DNA from: Quercus robur
Taxonomy: Eukaryota; Streptophyta; Magnoliopsida; Fagales; Fagaceae
Assembly: GCF_932294415.1 (NCBI RefSeq)
Contig: NC_065543.1
Location: 21,776,508 to 21,840,507 of the forward strand
Length of the DNA stretch: 64,000 nt
Direction: 5' to 3'
The notes under the pieces were generated by a model. That model saw nothing but the letters and a program-made list of their open reading frames with translations, searched no databases and was not told the DNA's origin. Below, piece by piece: positions 23,006 through 35,524 of the stretch. How positions within the stretch are numbered: the stretch's first letter is position 1; every line of letters begins with the position of its first letter. The translations under genes and the position numbers were made by a program.

Positions 23006-23480
23006 TGCAAGAGCTGAAACAATCAACCCATTTTGCCTCTTGCGCGTACTGTTCATGTCTCAAAATGCTGAGGAAAACGGTGCACAAGTAGAAGCTGTCA
23101 AAACAGAGCATCAACGGTGCGCAGTCCATTGTAATGGCTATTTCCATTCTCACGGCTTCTGCTTTTTCTCTCAACTACCAGTGGCAGAATGCTTTCAATC
23201 CCCTTCAATGCTCCGTCCAATTCGTCTTCAATGTCGTTCACCTACCCACCAACCAGCTTTGGGTCAAAACAAAGCACAACAATTGATTACTGCAAACCCA
23301 GTAGGCAGAACCAAAAGAAAAGATCCCCTCTGTTCAACAAACACTCGAGCTCACCTTCTCTCCGCTTAGGTCATCGTCGCCGCCACTCCCCATCTCTGCA
23401 TTCACGGGTATGTTGTTTTCCATGAAACTTCATCAATTTGTGTTTTTTTGGGTATTCAACTTCTGTGTGTTCTCTGTTGT

Positions 23481-24154
23481 GTTTTCCATGACACTAGTGT
23501 GGGTTTATTGATCCTTTGTCTAATACCAAAACGCTCACTTAGTGCCTCTGTTGGATATACCATTGTTTACTTTGCATTTTTCAGATGAGTTTATTTTGCA
23601 TTTGGATCCACCATTTCTGTTACTTTGCCTAACTGAATGCACCCAAACTGTTTGTTTAAATGCCTCAATGAGTATAGAAGGTAGTTGTCCAATGCTTCAT
23701 CAATTTGTGGTTTTTTGGGTTTAATCGTTTGTGTGTGGTTTTTGTATTCAACTACTCTGTGTGGTTCTATCATATTATTGCATCATAATTACGAAATATA
23801 TATTTGATTTTCTTAATTATAGTCAAATCAAAGTTCAAAATTTGTAAAATTCTTCTTAATAACAATTTGTAGACTTTTTCCCTACTAATCATATAAGGGT
23901 GGAATAAGATTTTTTGTTGTTGATCTTTTGTTCTGTTTTCCATGACACTAGTGTGGGTTTATTGATCCTTTGTCTAATACCATTATTTCTCTTAGTGCCT
24001 CTGTTGTATTTGGATATACCATTGTTTACTTTGCATTTTTCATATGAGTTTACTTTGCATTTGGATACACCATTTCTGTTACTTTGCCTAACTGATTCTA
24101 AAATGCACCCAAACTGTTGGTTTAAATGCCTCAATGAGTATAGAAGGGAGTTGT
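23481..24154 (+). repeat. Direct duplication (208 and 220 bp) upstream of the Myb-like gene
   Basis: Copy 1 (23481-23688) and copy 2 (23935-24154) both run from GTTTTCCATGACACTAGTGT to TATAGAAGG.AGTTGT with small indels, 454 bp apart. Copy 2 ends seven bases before the Myb-like start codon, so the duplication covers the leader or promoter-proximal region of that gene. Confidence 0.88.
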
Positions 24155-24161
24155 AGGAAAA

Positions 24162-25228
24162 ATGGTTAAGCAGAAGAAATCAATGGAGGGTGGTAGTAAT
24201 GATGAAAGAGCTGACTGGAAAGACCCTAAGGAACTAGAGGCTTTTTGTCGGTTTTGTGCTGTTCAAGTCATGGCGGGCCAAAGGAAGCCTACTGGATTTT
24301 TGTCCAAAATTGGCCAAAGTGAAGTGATTCGGCAGTTGGGTGAGATTGAAAAAGTAGTGACTTGGCTGCAGATTAAAAACAAATGGGATCATTTGAGAAA
24401 AAGGTGGAAGATTTATAACAAGTGTTTGGAGAATGAGACTGGGTTGGGTTATGATCCTGTAACTGGGATGTTTGACGCACTTGATGAGTGGTGGAATCGA
24501 AAGATTGCGGTTAGTTTTGATCAATACATAATTGTGAAAAAATTTAGTGTCTAAAACTATATTCTTATGTTCTAACTACTGGTTGTCCACATGTAGGCAT
24601 GTCCCGATGCAAAAACCTTGAAAACGAATGGTTTGCCTAATCGTGACCTTCTGAACATCATGTTTGGAGGCACGGCTGCAACAGGAAAAAATGCATTCTG
24701 CACGAGTGGTCCAATACCAACGGAAACCACCGAAGGGTCTGGGGACTCCGGTAATAGCATAGAATTTGTTGACCCCCAATGTGAACCCGTTGTGAATGTT
24801 GACGCAATGGAGGTTGAAGGTCCATCATCGTCGAGGGTAGGACCAGCAGTGAATAAGGGGAAGGCCTAGCAACCAGTGTCCACATCTTCAAGCCAATTTC
24901 CAAGAAACCAAAAAAAAGGCGTTCAACCGCGCAAGAGATGTCGGACTCTTTAAAGAGTATTTCAAATGTTATTGTTGAAAGATCTAGTCTAAGTGCCCGT
25001 ACACCATCTGCTCCCACAGCAACGGCTCAGGTTAAAGAAATTCTGGACATGGTGTTGAGTCTTCCTGGGGTGTACTCGGGTCATTACCTTCATTTGTTCA
25101 GCACTATCTACTTCATGGAAAAAGAGCCGGGTAGACACATGTTTGCAGCACTTTCCGATAACAAGGATATCCAGCTAAAGTGGCTAGAAAAAGAGTACCA
25201 AAGGCACCCTGATTATCATTTTTCGTGA
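24162..25228 (+). pseudogene. Myb/SANT-like protein of the Harbinger element, frame broken
   Basis: Exon 1 (24162-24509) encodes a Myb/SANT-like DNA-binding domain: DWKDPKELEAFCRFCAVQV, a trihelix pattern with W residues (WLQIKNKWDHLRKRW) and DEWWNRKI. A GT-AG intron joins it in frame to exon 2 at 24597. Exon 2 reads a Ser/acidic linker to a TAG at 24867-24869. A frameshift near 24890 then leads into a basic stretch (KKPKKRR-type) and a conserved C-terminal region (24938-25228: EILDMVLSLPGVYSG, LEKEYQRHPDYHF). In active PIF/Harbinger elements this protein aids transposase DNA binding and nuclear entry. Here the full-length product is lost, though a product of about 207 residues holding the whole Myb domain could be made. 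Confidence 0.8.
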
Positions 25229-27421
25229 AGGAACAATAGATTGTCTCGATAGGGTTGTGTAGGCTTGGTGTAGTAATCAAACTTTCAGTGTTGTATCTAT
25301 TGCACTATTATATTTCTTTCTTTTTTATTGGTAGGAACTAATGCTTGTTATGAGTGTATATGTAAGACAATGCTCATCATTCCTATGTGTTTGAGCTATA
25401 TTTATATATGTTTGTCCAGTGCTTCTTTTATCTGAATTTTGCATTTAATATTTTAGAATTCAACCCTTCTCTTGCTGGTAACTGGAGTTTGTGATGGATG
25501 GTTGACTTTGCTAGACGCAAGTTTTATATTAATGGAGAAAATGAGCCATTTCACAGTTTTGGTAATAAGAGCTGCCCTGTGTGATTTCGTACATCTGTTG
25601 GTCTGCATATTTTTTGAGATGCCTGCATATTGCTGCCTGCATTGCTGGTTCTGTATTGCTGGTTCTGTATTGCTGCCTGCATATTTTTTTTATTTTTTAA
25701 ATCAAAGATTATTTATTTCATGAAATTTGTGGAGTGGCTTTTGAGAATGTTTGCTGGTTCTGTATTGCTGCCTGCTTAACTGTTTAATATTTGCTTAACT
25801 GTCAAAGAAACCAAATAGAGAATGTTTTGAGCCAGCACTATAGAAAAGGAAAGTGCCGGGCCTTTTAGAGTTTTATGCAATGTGAAAAAATAAAAAAAAA
25901 TAAAGCATCTAAATTTGATTTTAGAGTATGTTTGGGATTTTATCACTTTAATTTTCTTTCTCTCTCTTTTGTGTGAACCCGCATGAACCTTTTTTTTTCC
26001 CTTTCTGGACAATGAGTTAGGATCATTGGGAAGCAAAATTGCAGTATCACAAGGCTTGTTTTGTGCTTGATGAATAAAATGGTACCAACCTATATGGCAA
26101 TGATGTCACTGTGTGGGTTAATAAGCAGAACCACAGTAGGGTGGTGGTGGAGGTTTACTCACATGATTCTAGCTCTATAGGTCATTGGGGTGGATTCCCC
26201 TATCAGTTATTGAGTAGGCTGATTATTTGGCTATTATAGGTGCTCAATCAACTTCTCATTTTTATAAATTTTTAGGAATAAGGCTTGCCTAAGTTTTCCC
26301 CTCTTTTTGATATGTTCTTTGTTTTGATTTTGGTCATCTAGTTGTTTGTTTGTTCATTGTGTTTTTCTCTTTTTTGGGTTATCTTTTATCTACCTTTTCT
26401 CTTTTGGAGATCTCTACCCGATCCCTTGTATCTTTCTCTCATTATTTATTTTTATTTTCCTTTGAAAAAGGAAAAAGTTCTATAGCCTTCCCTAGATATT
26501 GGAGCAATTGGCCAAAGTTACAAGAGTAGGGTACTTTGTGTACACAGTCTCTGTACATGAGGTGGATTAGGGGACCCCCTTCAATTGATAAGAGTGGGCA
26601 TACTAGGCATTGGGAGCTACCTATGGTTTGAAATGGTGGTTTTCTAGTAAGCTGTTGGGAGAGGAGAGGAAGAGCCTAGCTTTGTTTGGATATGGCCTTG
26701 TGGCATGAGTAGTTTTTGGGTAAGTAATATTTTTAAGATTGAAGGCAGATGCTTGTGGTGGCATGAGTAGTTTACTGCTTAGATGTGGCATGAAGTGGTG
26801 CTGGTGCTAGGTTAACCATAGTGGGATTGAAACAGTAGAAGTTAGGAGTTATTATGCCACAATTTGTTTTTTGGTTTAATGGTAGTCATCTTAAAATTTT
26901 GTCCAGAAGAGCATGCTCATTGTTAGAGTTTGTAACTTTTGAAATGTCCCCATAACTCCAATGGCTAGTCATATGAGTTAGCCCAATTTCATACCTTTTT
27001 ATGTAATTAGTGTTTTGACAACCTTTCTATTGAGGTGTATTTTAAAGTAAGTTTGTTTTTGACATCCTTTGTTTTCTCAATGACCATGTTTTCTACAGAA
27101 AGTTATATTAGTTGCAACATTCAGCTTGAGGTGGTTTTGTTTGGTTGGCCAAATATTAACTAGTTCATTTTTAGAAACTTCTACTTATGGGAGCATGGTC
27201 CTTCATCATCAATGTCATCACTGATGGAATCTTCCTTGCTCCCTTTTAGCTATATCACCTGGATCATTTGATTGAATAATGACCCATTCTCCACTTGTAA
27301 AAAAGTCACATTTACTTGACTCATAATTCCAAAAAAAGAAAAGAAAAAAAAGGACAATGTTCGGCTGATATATCACATGGTCATGGATGTGCTTTGATCA
27401 AATAAAATATTAATACATTAA

Positions 27422-27457
<36 letters not shown>

Positions 27458-27632
27458 TGATGTCTACCTTGAATGTTTTATTGTTATTGCTTAGACTATT
27501 TTCTGATTATTATTTTTTATTGGTTGTATAGCATTAGATATCATCCGTATTTCAAGGCTCTGAATTGTAAGCTCGATATCTTTTGGATCATTGTTCAATA
27601 TCTATAAAGCAGTCTCAAGGTATACAAAAAGG
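25229..27632. other. Harbinger internal spacer, non-coding
   Basis: AT-rich DNA between the two Harbinger genes, with a TA-type microsatellite at about 27425-27459. No family was recognised. Part may be the 3' UTR of the Myb-like gene or unrecognised old insertions, which would account for the unusual length of the element. Confidence 0.5.
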
Positions 27633-29259
27633 ATGGATTTGCTAAACGACTCATCTGATTCCCAGCACAAGTGAGTTTCTATACTTTCCCTTGTAGATGT
27701 GAATCTATAATTTTTAGAAATATTGGATGAAATCGTGAAAGCATATGCTTAGAATTGTTAATTTATTGGTACGACCATAGTTTGAGCCTAGTACCAGTTT
27801 GAGTTCCAATAAAATTTAACAACTTGTTTTTAGGCTACATATTATAGTATCACATGAATAAATGTACATGCAATTAAAGTCGGTAACATATGCAACGACG
27901 TAGACTTCGATCTGAGTGACGACATTGTACTCGCAGCATATCTAGCCGGGTGTGCATGTCTAGCTTACGTGAATACCTATATGACTAAAGTACCATTGCA
28001 TACGAATATACAAACTGGCTTAGAATGGGTACAATATATTTTAACTGGACATGAGAAGAAATGTCGAAGAAATTTTAGAATGTCAAGCTATGTGTTTAGA
28101 CAATTGTGTAATACACTGCGCCAGTATGGATATTACGGTACCAGAGGTGTTTGCGTGGAAGAGTCTCTGGCAATGACATTGATGATACTTGGTCATGGTG
28201 AGGGTAACAGAATGGTGCAGGAAAGATTTCAGCACTCGAGTGAGACAGTGCATCGACACATGGGCACGGTAGTTACATTATTAGCCACCGTTATGGCACG
28301 GGACATTATCCAACCTGCTGATCGTACATTTCGGGACGTGCCAGAACATATTCAACATTCAGATCGATATTGGCCACATTTTAAGGTATTTTGTGAATTT
28401 AGTATCTTCACTTGATTTAAGTTAAATTATCTTTATGGTCATACTACGTATTTTATTTCAGATGGTATTTTTGTCCCAATGATTAGGGTTGCATTGGTGC
28501 AATTGATGGGGTCCATGTCCCTGTGGTCATTGATGTTAAGGACCAGCTCCCATACTATGGCAGGAAGGGGATCACCACAACAAATTGCATGTGCGCATGT
28601 GACTTTGACATGAAGTTCACATTCGCATGTGTTGGATGGGAAGGATCAGCGCATGACACGAGGATTTTTTACAACTGCGTCAATAATGAGAGTTACAACT
28701 TTCCGAACGCTCCAGCTGGTTTGTAAATATTCAATTTAATTACAGTATTAAAGTATGTATTAATGTAGTGAAAATACTAATGTAATAAACGTTTTCATTT
28801 GCAGGGAAGTATTATTTGGTTGATTCAGGATACCCTATGAGGAAAGGGTTCCTTGCACCATATAAGGGGGAGAGGTACCACATTGGAGAATTTCGGCCTT
28901 CTGAAGTGCTGCATCGTCCAGAGGAGAGGTTTAATTATCTCCATTCATCACTCCGTTCGGTCATAGAACGAACTTTTGGAGTTTGGAAGAATAAATGGAG
29001 AATTTTGAGACATATGCCACCTTTTAAGATGCACACTCAAAACTTGGTCATTGTTGCTACAATGGTTCTTCACAATCTCGTTAGAACACATGAGATAAAC
29101 AATGATGCTGAATGTTCAGGATCTACAGAGGCCACATCATTTGGTAGTGAGACAGGTCATTATGATGCCATGGCAGAAACAATCTCAATCTTGGATGAAC
29201 CTCAGATGAAACAGGTTCGTATGCGTATCACAAGATCGATATGTGCGGACGATAACTGA
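27633..29259 (+). CDS. PIF/Harbinger DDE transposase, catalytic triad intact
   Basis: A short first exon (27633-27670, MDLLNDSSDSQH) with a GTGAGT donor is likely. The second exon starts at about 27880-27905 (its acceptor and phase were not resolved) and ends at 28385. Exons 28487-28718 and 28805-29259 join in frame with GT-AG boundaries. The second exon carries the helix-turn-helix part (FRMSSYVFRQLCNTLRQYG, EESLAMTLMILGHGEGN). The DDE_4-type nuclease domain shows Asp in GCIGAIDGVHV, Asp in GWEGSAHDTRIF and Glu in RSVIERTFGVWKNKW. No stop or frameshift occurs from about 27900 to the TGA at 29257-29259. It cuts and joins DNA at the element ends, usually with the Myb-like partner. Nothing in the coding part shows decay. 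Confidence 0.85.
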
Positions 29260-29901
29260 CTTTTGTGGGGATCATAACTTATGGTTTTTTGAGTTCGTGG
29301 ATTTGTTTTGTTATGAATCATAAGGATCAAGTGTTAAATCTGTATCTTAGAAACTTTCAGGACACTTGATAGTTTATCCAAATTCACACAAAAAGTGTTT
29401 TGTTGTTGGCATCGACTATGTATTTTTCACAAGTAGAAATAAGACCAATTATCACTTTCGTACTATAGTGCTCGCATTGTACTCTTTCTGATACGTTAGT
29501 GTGAAAAGATGAAGTTCACACTCAAAACAAATTTCCAATGAGTTTTAAAATAAATTTGCATAATATAAAGGCAAAAACAAATACACAACGTGTTTAAATA
29601 GATTGTAAAATATTCCAAATAAATGACATTAATCAGGAAACTTTATTTAAAAAAAAGCCATTCAGGCAGAATAATATCAAATAGAAACGAATCAATAGAA
29701 TAATATCAAATACAAAAGAATCTACATGAAGCCCTAAACAAATTTTAGCTATCCCCAATAATTAAGATTGTACTCTTTCTACTACTTTGCAACCTAGCTT
29801 TGGGTCAGAGACACTACTACTCTGTCTAACATTATAGAGCAAAGCATCACGCCCAATTAAAACTACATGAAAAAAGCCATCATATTGGTTTGTACGAAGA
29901 T
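29260..29901. other. Harbinger 3' flank of transposase, non-coding
   Basis: AT-rich sequence after the transposase stop; nothing else recognised. Confidence 0.5.
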
Positions 29902-30149
29902 CTAGTCCCTCTGAAAGTCCACACCATCTTGGATCATGGGATACAATTTCTTTACACTTGTATTAACTGCTTCGAGCTCTTTCAAAACTGTAAATCTTCC
30001 AGTTGAATATAAATTTCTAATTTCGCTATTAATGCTAGTTTGCAAACCGGTCAAAGCTTGTGCCCACAAATATTTGTCATCAACATTCAAATCAAACAAC
30101 TTTCTTCGAAAATCAGAGAAGGCTGAAGCAAAGACACTGCAGATAACAA
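29902..30149 (-). CDS. Unknown exon-like ORF on minus strand inside the Harbinger element
   Basis: On -, a TTATCTGCAG acceptor-like sequence (ending at about 30150) precedes an open stretch of about 82 codons (VFASAFSDFRRKLFDLNVDD, then WAQALTGLQTSINSEIRNLY) that ends in TAG at 29902-29904. The composition is protein-like, with a helical, charged pattern, and could be the last exon of a minus-strand gene. No upstream exon was resolved and the family is not recognised. It could be a third element gene, a captured host fragment or chance. Confidence 0.3.
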
Positions 30150-32380
30150 CAGAAAACTTCAATCAATAAAAAACTTCACGCATATTTAGCCCAAAGATCA
30201 CTTTTTTGATCCACAGAAGAAAATTTTTATGCGCATTTATTAATACAATATTGTCAACAGAGATTATTAAAGGGCAAAAAAAGTAGAACTGCACAATATT
30301 ATCAAAAAAATATTATTATAAGGCAAAAAAGTAGAACTGCACAGAGCACAACTATTGCCTTTTATTAATTCAACATATTAATTACCAAACATAGGAAATA
30401 TACATCATCTCGAAAAGTAAGATGATCTCTTCTTCAATCGCTAGGTAGAAGCTAATCACTCTCATGCATCGACTCATCAAACTTCAAAGCTCTCAACTTT
30501 TCACCATTTTAGCTTTGCAGAGAAGTACTGTAACAAGTTAACCCATAGAACAAATAAGAAACCAGTAATTGAGGTGATAAAGAAACTTGTAATCTTCAAA
30601 TGCTACTGAATTTCCCATTTCTTCTTGAATCTTTTTCCCCCTAATTAAACAAATTATCAAAACCCTCCAACAAAACCCAACATCTATAGCATACAAGATA
30701 AACAAAAAGAACTGATGCATGTGTGTGAGTACATATACAAAAATGGATACATAAAAAATTCTATATGTAGATGAAGATCTGAAAAAAGAAGTTATTGGAG
30801 CTGGGAAAATTAGGGTTTTTGGAGGTGGAAAGTGGGGAGAGAGGAGGACTCACCTTGGACTTTGAAGAATTTGAAAAACCTGTTCTCTTTCTCTCTCTGT
30901 GTTTCTCTGATCAAACCTTGGCTTGGTGTGAGTGTGGTCTTTTTTTCTCGGGGGCTGAATGTAATCAAAAACTATCAAAATATATAAAAATATATCGAGC
31001 AAATTCACACTGATGTCCAAGAAAAACCATCAGGAAAACCATAAGACAAAGCACCAATTTCCTGCACTTATTTGAACACGTCTTTAACTAATTTATGCAC
31101 ATGGGCTAAGTGAGTAACTGACTGCAAGCTTTGCTTATCTCAATAAAATTCATAACCAACAATCCAGTATTACTTTAACCCAAAGCACATAATAACAATC
31201 CAGTAATCCACATATAAAATCGTATCATCTTCAAAAGCAGGATATTTAAGAATAATATAGGATGCTATCAATCCAGTATTACCTTATGTTACGAATTTTA
31301 TAATGGCAAACTTTTCCATAATGAAAGTATGAATGAATCTGCCTTCCTTTGCAACTACATTCAGGAAATGAAAAGGACTCAGATTTCACAGATTTCACAC
31401 TCCAGTCCACACATTTCAGGTATAAAACCTCTAGCTCTAAAAAACCAATAGGGTCAGGACTCAGCTCTATCAGATTATTCTAGCAATCCACAATCCCTAA
31501 TCAAAGGAGAAAGATCATCTAGAAAATATTAAAAATAATAATTCATGAAATTGCATATGATAAATGTCTTTAAAATATTTAAATGCTAAAGTCACTCAAC
31601 AAAAGTCGGGCAATGCCCTGTTACTTGGAAAGTGCATTTTTATCAAAGTGCAAAACTCTTTTTCATTTGAAGCACAGAATGAAGAACACCACAATTGAAA
31701 ATCAGATAAAGAGAGGGCATTCACAATTCTAACATCTTTGTTGAGAATATTTGGGATCACAGTATATGTCAAAAATAAAATTAAAAGAAAAACATTGTCA
31801 AACGAAACAGAGAGATTGAAAGAAACATTACAGTTTCTGAGCAACCATTGCCAGCCTTTTGAACACTTTCAATGGATAACTGAAACAATTAAATTATGGG
31901 CACTGCAAAAGACAAAACCAATGGATATTATCACTGGGAAAAAATAAAAAAAAAAAAAAAAAAAAAAAAAACCGAGCAACATTTATGGAATTTTAAAAAT
32001 CGATTGGAAAGGGGAAAAAATTACCTTCAGTACTGGGTAATATGACATCCATTTGCAGATAAAACCAAAAATCTTGCTAATCGAAAAATTTATGTTCCCA
32101 TATATTTATGGGAAGAGATGTGTCATGGGTCGGAGCTCGAGGGACGGAGGGAAAAGGGTGAAATGGGTTTCTGGAAGGAAGAGAAGACGCCGGCGTCGGA
32201 CTGGTGTTGTCTTCCGATAGATGGATTTCTCACCTAGGCTCTTCGCCGGCGTCGGACTGATGTAGGTCTTCCTTCATCAATCTCGGATGGGCGTGGAACT
32301 CTCCGCTTCAGAGGCTTAGCTAGGGTACGGTGAGGAGTGGAAAAGAAAATCAGAGTAAAATTTTGGTATTTATATGCTAC
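30150..32380. other. Harbinger 3' half, unassigned, with GC-rich duplicated block
   Basis: The stretch is mostly AT-rich with no supported gene. 32110-32335 is locally GC-rich and holds CGCCGGCGTCGGACTG twice (about 32190 and 32243), unlike its surroundings; on - it could be a leader or promoter of the unknown minus-strand exon. Poly-A runs lie at about 31949-31970. Confidence 0.4.
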
Positions 32381-32508
32381 AGTAATTTCAGCAGCGCTAC
32401 AGTACTTTCAGCTAAATTTATCACACGCGTTTTCCTACTTATTTGCTACAGTGTTTTCAGTTTTCAGTTTTCAGTTTCAGCAACAATAAGCTATATCCAA
32501 ACGGACCC
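32381..32508. repeat. Right subterminal and terminal region of the Harbinger element
   Basis: GCTACAGT repeats and four TTTTCAG units lead to CAACAATAAG and the terminal CCAAACGGACCC. The last 70 bp or so are nearly the same as in the MITE at 7926-8197, which ties the two into one family. Confidence 0.8.
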
Positions 32509-34228
32509 AAAGGATCAAGTTTTTTGAGGTTCGGGTAGGTTGACCTGAAGATGAAGAGTGATGATATAATAATGGATTTAATAAAAAGCTAATAAAATAA
32601 AATTTTAAAATTAGCAATCTTGACTAAAACACTATCTAATCATGTTCAATATATCTGGTTAAAGATAAAGTAAATTTTTTTACTATTTGTTATAGAGATC
32701 AGCCAAGTACTTTCATAATTTAATTGCATTCAAATGTTCTGAGTAATTCTTTGAAATATCTCAAAAACTCCAATATCTTGATGCCATTAAAAGAAAATTT
32801 GAAGAGTATTTCGAAGCATGATAGAATTTTTTTTTTTTTTTTTTAAATTTTAAAATCACTGAAACCTCTCTCTCTCTCCAACCAAAATTAAATGACATTC
32901 CACAGTAATATCTAGACAATGGTGGGTTTTTGGTGTTTTTGGGTTGTTCAACTCGATGGCGAAGTGAGTGGAGATTGTTGAGTCTATAGAACAAAATGGG
33001 CATTCTAGGATTTTGACAAACAATGATGATTTTCACAGCGAATGAAAATTGATAATGTTACATTTTTAGCAAAGCTTTCTAGGAAAATTTAAAATAAAAT
33101 AAAATTCAACCATTAGAATCATAAACGATTTAATTCTCCCCACTTTTATGGGTGTTTAAAATTGGATTAATGATTGGTTACCGGTCAACCTGGTCTGATC
33201 CAAAATTTAAAACCATAGTTATTTTTTAAAGAAGTCTTTTACCAAAACAAATTGAGTTAGTTTTTCTTTAACTTATACGTGGTTGAAGAAACCTAATCTA
33301 ACCTTGGAAATGGGCAAATTATACGGTTTTTATTTCTTTTGCTTATTTAAGTTTATTTGCATAACCTTCTCAAAAAAAAAAAAAAAAAAAATTTATTTGC
33401 ATAAATTTATTATTTCTGTTGATATCATTTGTTGACTAGGTGAGTATTTAGGAAACATCATTGAGTATAATTGAGTTATTATTTCTGTTAATAAATAGGA
33501 GAAAGTTCATTAAGTACTTACGTTAATGTGCCCCCTCTTTTTACTCTCATATCATTCATACATAGCTAGATAGCCTAGGTCTATGAAAAATAAGCTTTTT
33601 CTTTAGTTTATATTATTGTTATATTTTTCTTTAATTTACTTTCATATGTTCAGGCACGTAAAATGATATTTATTTTTAAATTATTTATATATATAATTTA
33701 ACTATGTAATATCTAATTTATTTAACAAAAATAATAATTGATCTAAAATGTTTAAAGAATATTAATTCTGATCTATATAATTTTAATATTATTCATCGTT
33801 TACAAATTGATTGGATGAAAGTAAAAATGTTTTGACCACAAAAACTAATTTGATGTAAATATTTTATTATATATATAAGAAAATAACATATGTTCAATCA
33901 TGTTAATGTGTTAATATATAACTTACTCCATTTAAAAAAAAAAAAAAAATCTGGCATTATTGGCTACTAAGCTTTTAATGGCATGGATGAAAAAGAATTT
34001 TAGACTAAGCCTAGAATTTACAACTCATTAAAAATGGAGAAGTCTAAGAACACTCACTGGCTACAACTTGTAAATATGTCAAATGATAGATTAGATTATT
34101 TTTCACCAAGTACTAATGGTGGATCTATGTGTAAAAGAGATAATTCAATTACGGGTTAACACATGCAACTTCTAGCAAATTGTGATTGTAGAATAATATA
34201 AAAATAAAATGACAAATTACAACTTACC
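32509..34228. other. AT-rich intergenic DNA
   Basis: No gene, RNA or clear mobile element was recognised. There are several poly-A or poly-T runs (32828-32844, 33370-33390, 33937-33949). Confidence 0.55.
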
Positions 34229-34573
34229 CACCTATGATTTGGTCGAAATTTAAGTTGTCTACTTGTGGTTTGAAGTTTGACACTTTACTCACCTGAGGTT
34301 AGCTCAGTTGGAATTCTATAATCCACCTCTATTAAAAACATGGTTAAATATATCATTTTGCTTCTCTTTTATGTCTCTCTCCTCTAAAAATACAAAAAAA
34401 TAAAAATAAAAATACAAGATCAAATCAGATCAAAAAGAATCCAGTGGAACACTTGTATTATGGGATTTCAAACCATGGGTAAGCAATTTAAATTTCAGTC
34501 AAACCTCAGGTGGATAAAGAGTCAAATTTCAAATCACAAGTAGGCAACTTAAATTTCAGCAAAACCACAGGTT
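34229..34573. mobile_element. Foldback/MITE-like element with about 72-bp inverted arms
   Basis: The left arm 34229-34300 pairs with the right arm 34502-34573. Both, read inward, follow the pattern 'gaaatttaagttg.ctacttgtg.tttgaa.tttgac.ctttac.cacctgaggtt' with few mismatches. A partial extra copy of the arm lies at 34464-34500. There is no coding capacity. Confidence 0.72.
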
Positions 34574-34688
34574 TCCTTGCCTATATCCTCCCACAGGAAA
34601 ATATTAGTTAAGCATTGATTTTCTACCTATAATATAACCAACATGAATAATATACAATACATAGTACTATCTCCTCTCGAATAGTAGT

Positions 34689-34808
34689 GGATTCTACTGA
34701 TTAAATTTCTAGTGAGACTCCCTATCTATGTGAGAAGAAGAAATACAAGGATTCTACTAATTAAATTCCTAATGAGACTCACTCTCTATGTGAAAAGAAG
34801 AAATACAA
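34689..34808. repeat. 60-bp tandem duplication
   Basis: GGATTCTACTGATTAAATTT... at 34689-34748 is repeated at 34749-34808 with about eight differences. Confidence 0.88.
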
Positions 34809-35487
34809 CATTATTGTCTAGTTGGACTATTTTATAATTTTTCAACATACATAAGGGCACCAAATTCACAAAATCACCTATTCATTGTATTATAGTTTGA
34901 CAAGGCTTATGTGCAATGAACTCGACAGAATCTTAACCCAACAGATGAGGTAAATCCCTTCTGCTCTAAATTTTGGAAAGCGAACCCAACCCCAAAGTTA
35001 TTACTCCAACATACTAGCTCATGGTACTCCCAGACCTAGGTAGGCAAATTGCAAAGATTGCAATCTAGGCATGTTTAAGATGAAAATACACTTTTAATCC
35101 TTACATTTTGGACCTAATCTCATTTTGGTTCCTATGATTTTAAACCTACATTAGCAGGGCTAGCTCAACAACTTTGAGGGCCTTAGGAAAAAATTTTAAG
35201 TGGGGCCTTTTTTATATATAAATATTAATTAAATAATATTTATTGATTTTTTTTATTTAAAATCTATTAGAAATTTATAATGAGGAAAAAATTATAGATA
35301 AATAAAACAAAATTTATAATTAAAAATGATAGTTTAACTAAAAATAAAATTTAAAGTATAGAATAATAGAACTTGGTTATTGCAATTTTTCTAAAACTGT
35401 GACCACTTTATAATTTAAAGCCAAACCTACACAAATAAAATTGATTTATTACATGGTTCAATAAATTAGTATCACTATCATACAAAT

Positions 35488-35524
<37 letters not shown>

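Larger units (their letters stand above)
22749..32508 (+). mobile_element. 9.76-kb PIF/Harbinger DNA transposon, possibly autonomous
   Basis: The left end GTGAGCGTTTGGATTGC and the right end ATATCCAAACGGACCC form an imperfect terminal inverted repeat around CGTTTGGAT. AAA flanks both ends (22746-22748 and 32509-32511), a 3-bp duplication as expected for this superfamily. Inside, both on +, are a Myb/SANT-like gene (24162-25228) and a DDE transposase (27633-29259), the standard PIF/Harbinger pair. The same termini bound the 272-bp MITE at 7926-8197. The element is long for this superfamily; the extra length lies in the spacer between the genes and in the 3' part. Confidence 0.8.

Noticed and set aside
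23040..23425. Reading frames between the Harbinger left end and the Myb-like gene
   Set aside because: They overlap the subterminal repeats, have no family resemblance and fit an untranslated leader.
22720..32520. AAAGGATC near both ends of the Harbinger element as a longer target duplication
   Set aside because: The left copy is offset about 18 bp from the element end, so the flanks do not align; only the AAA triplet is directly adjacent on both sides.
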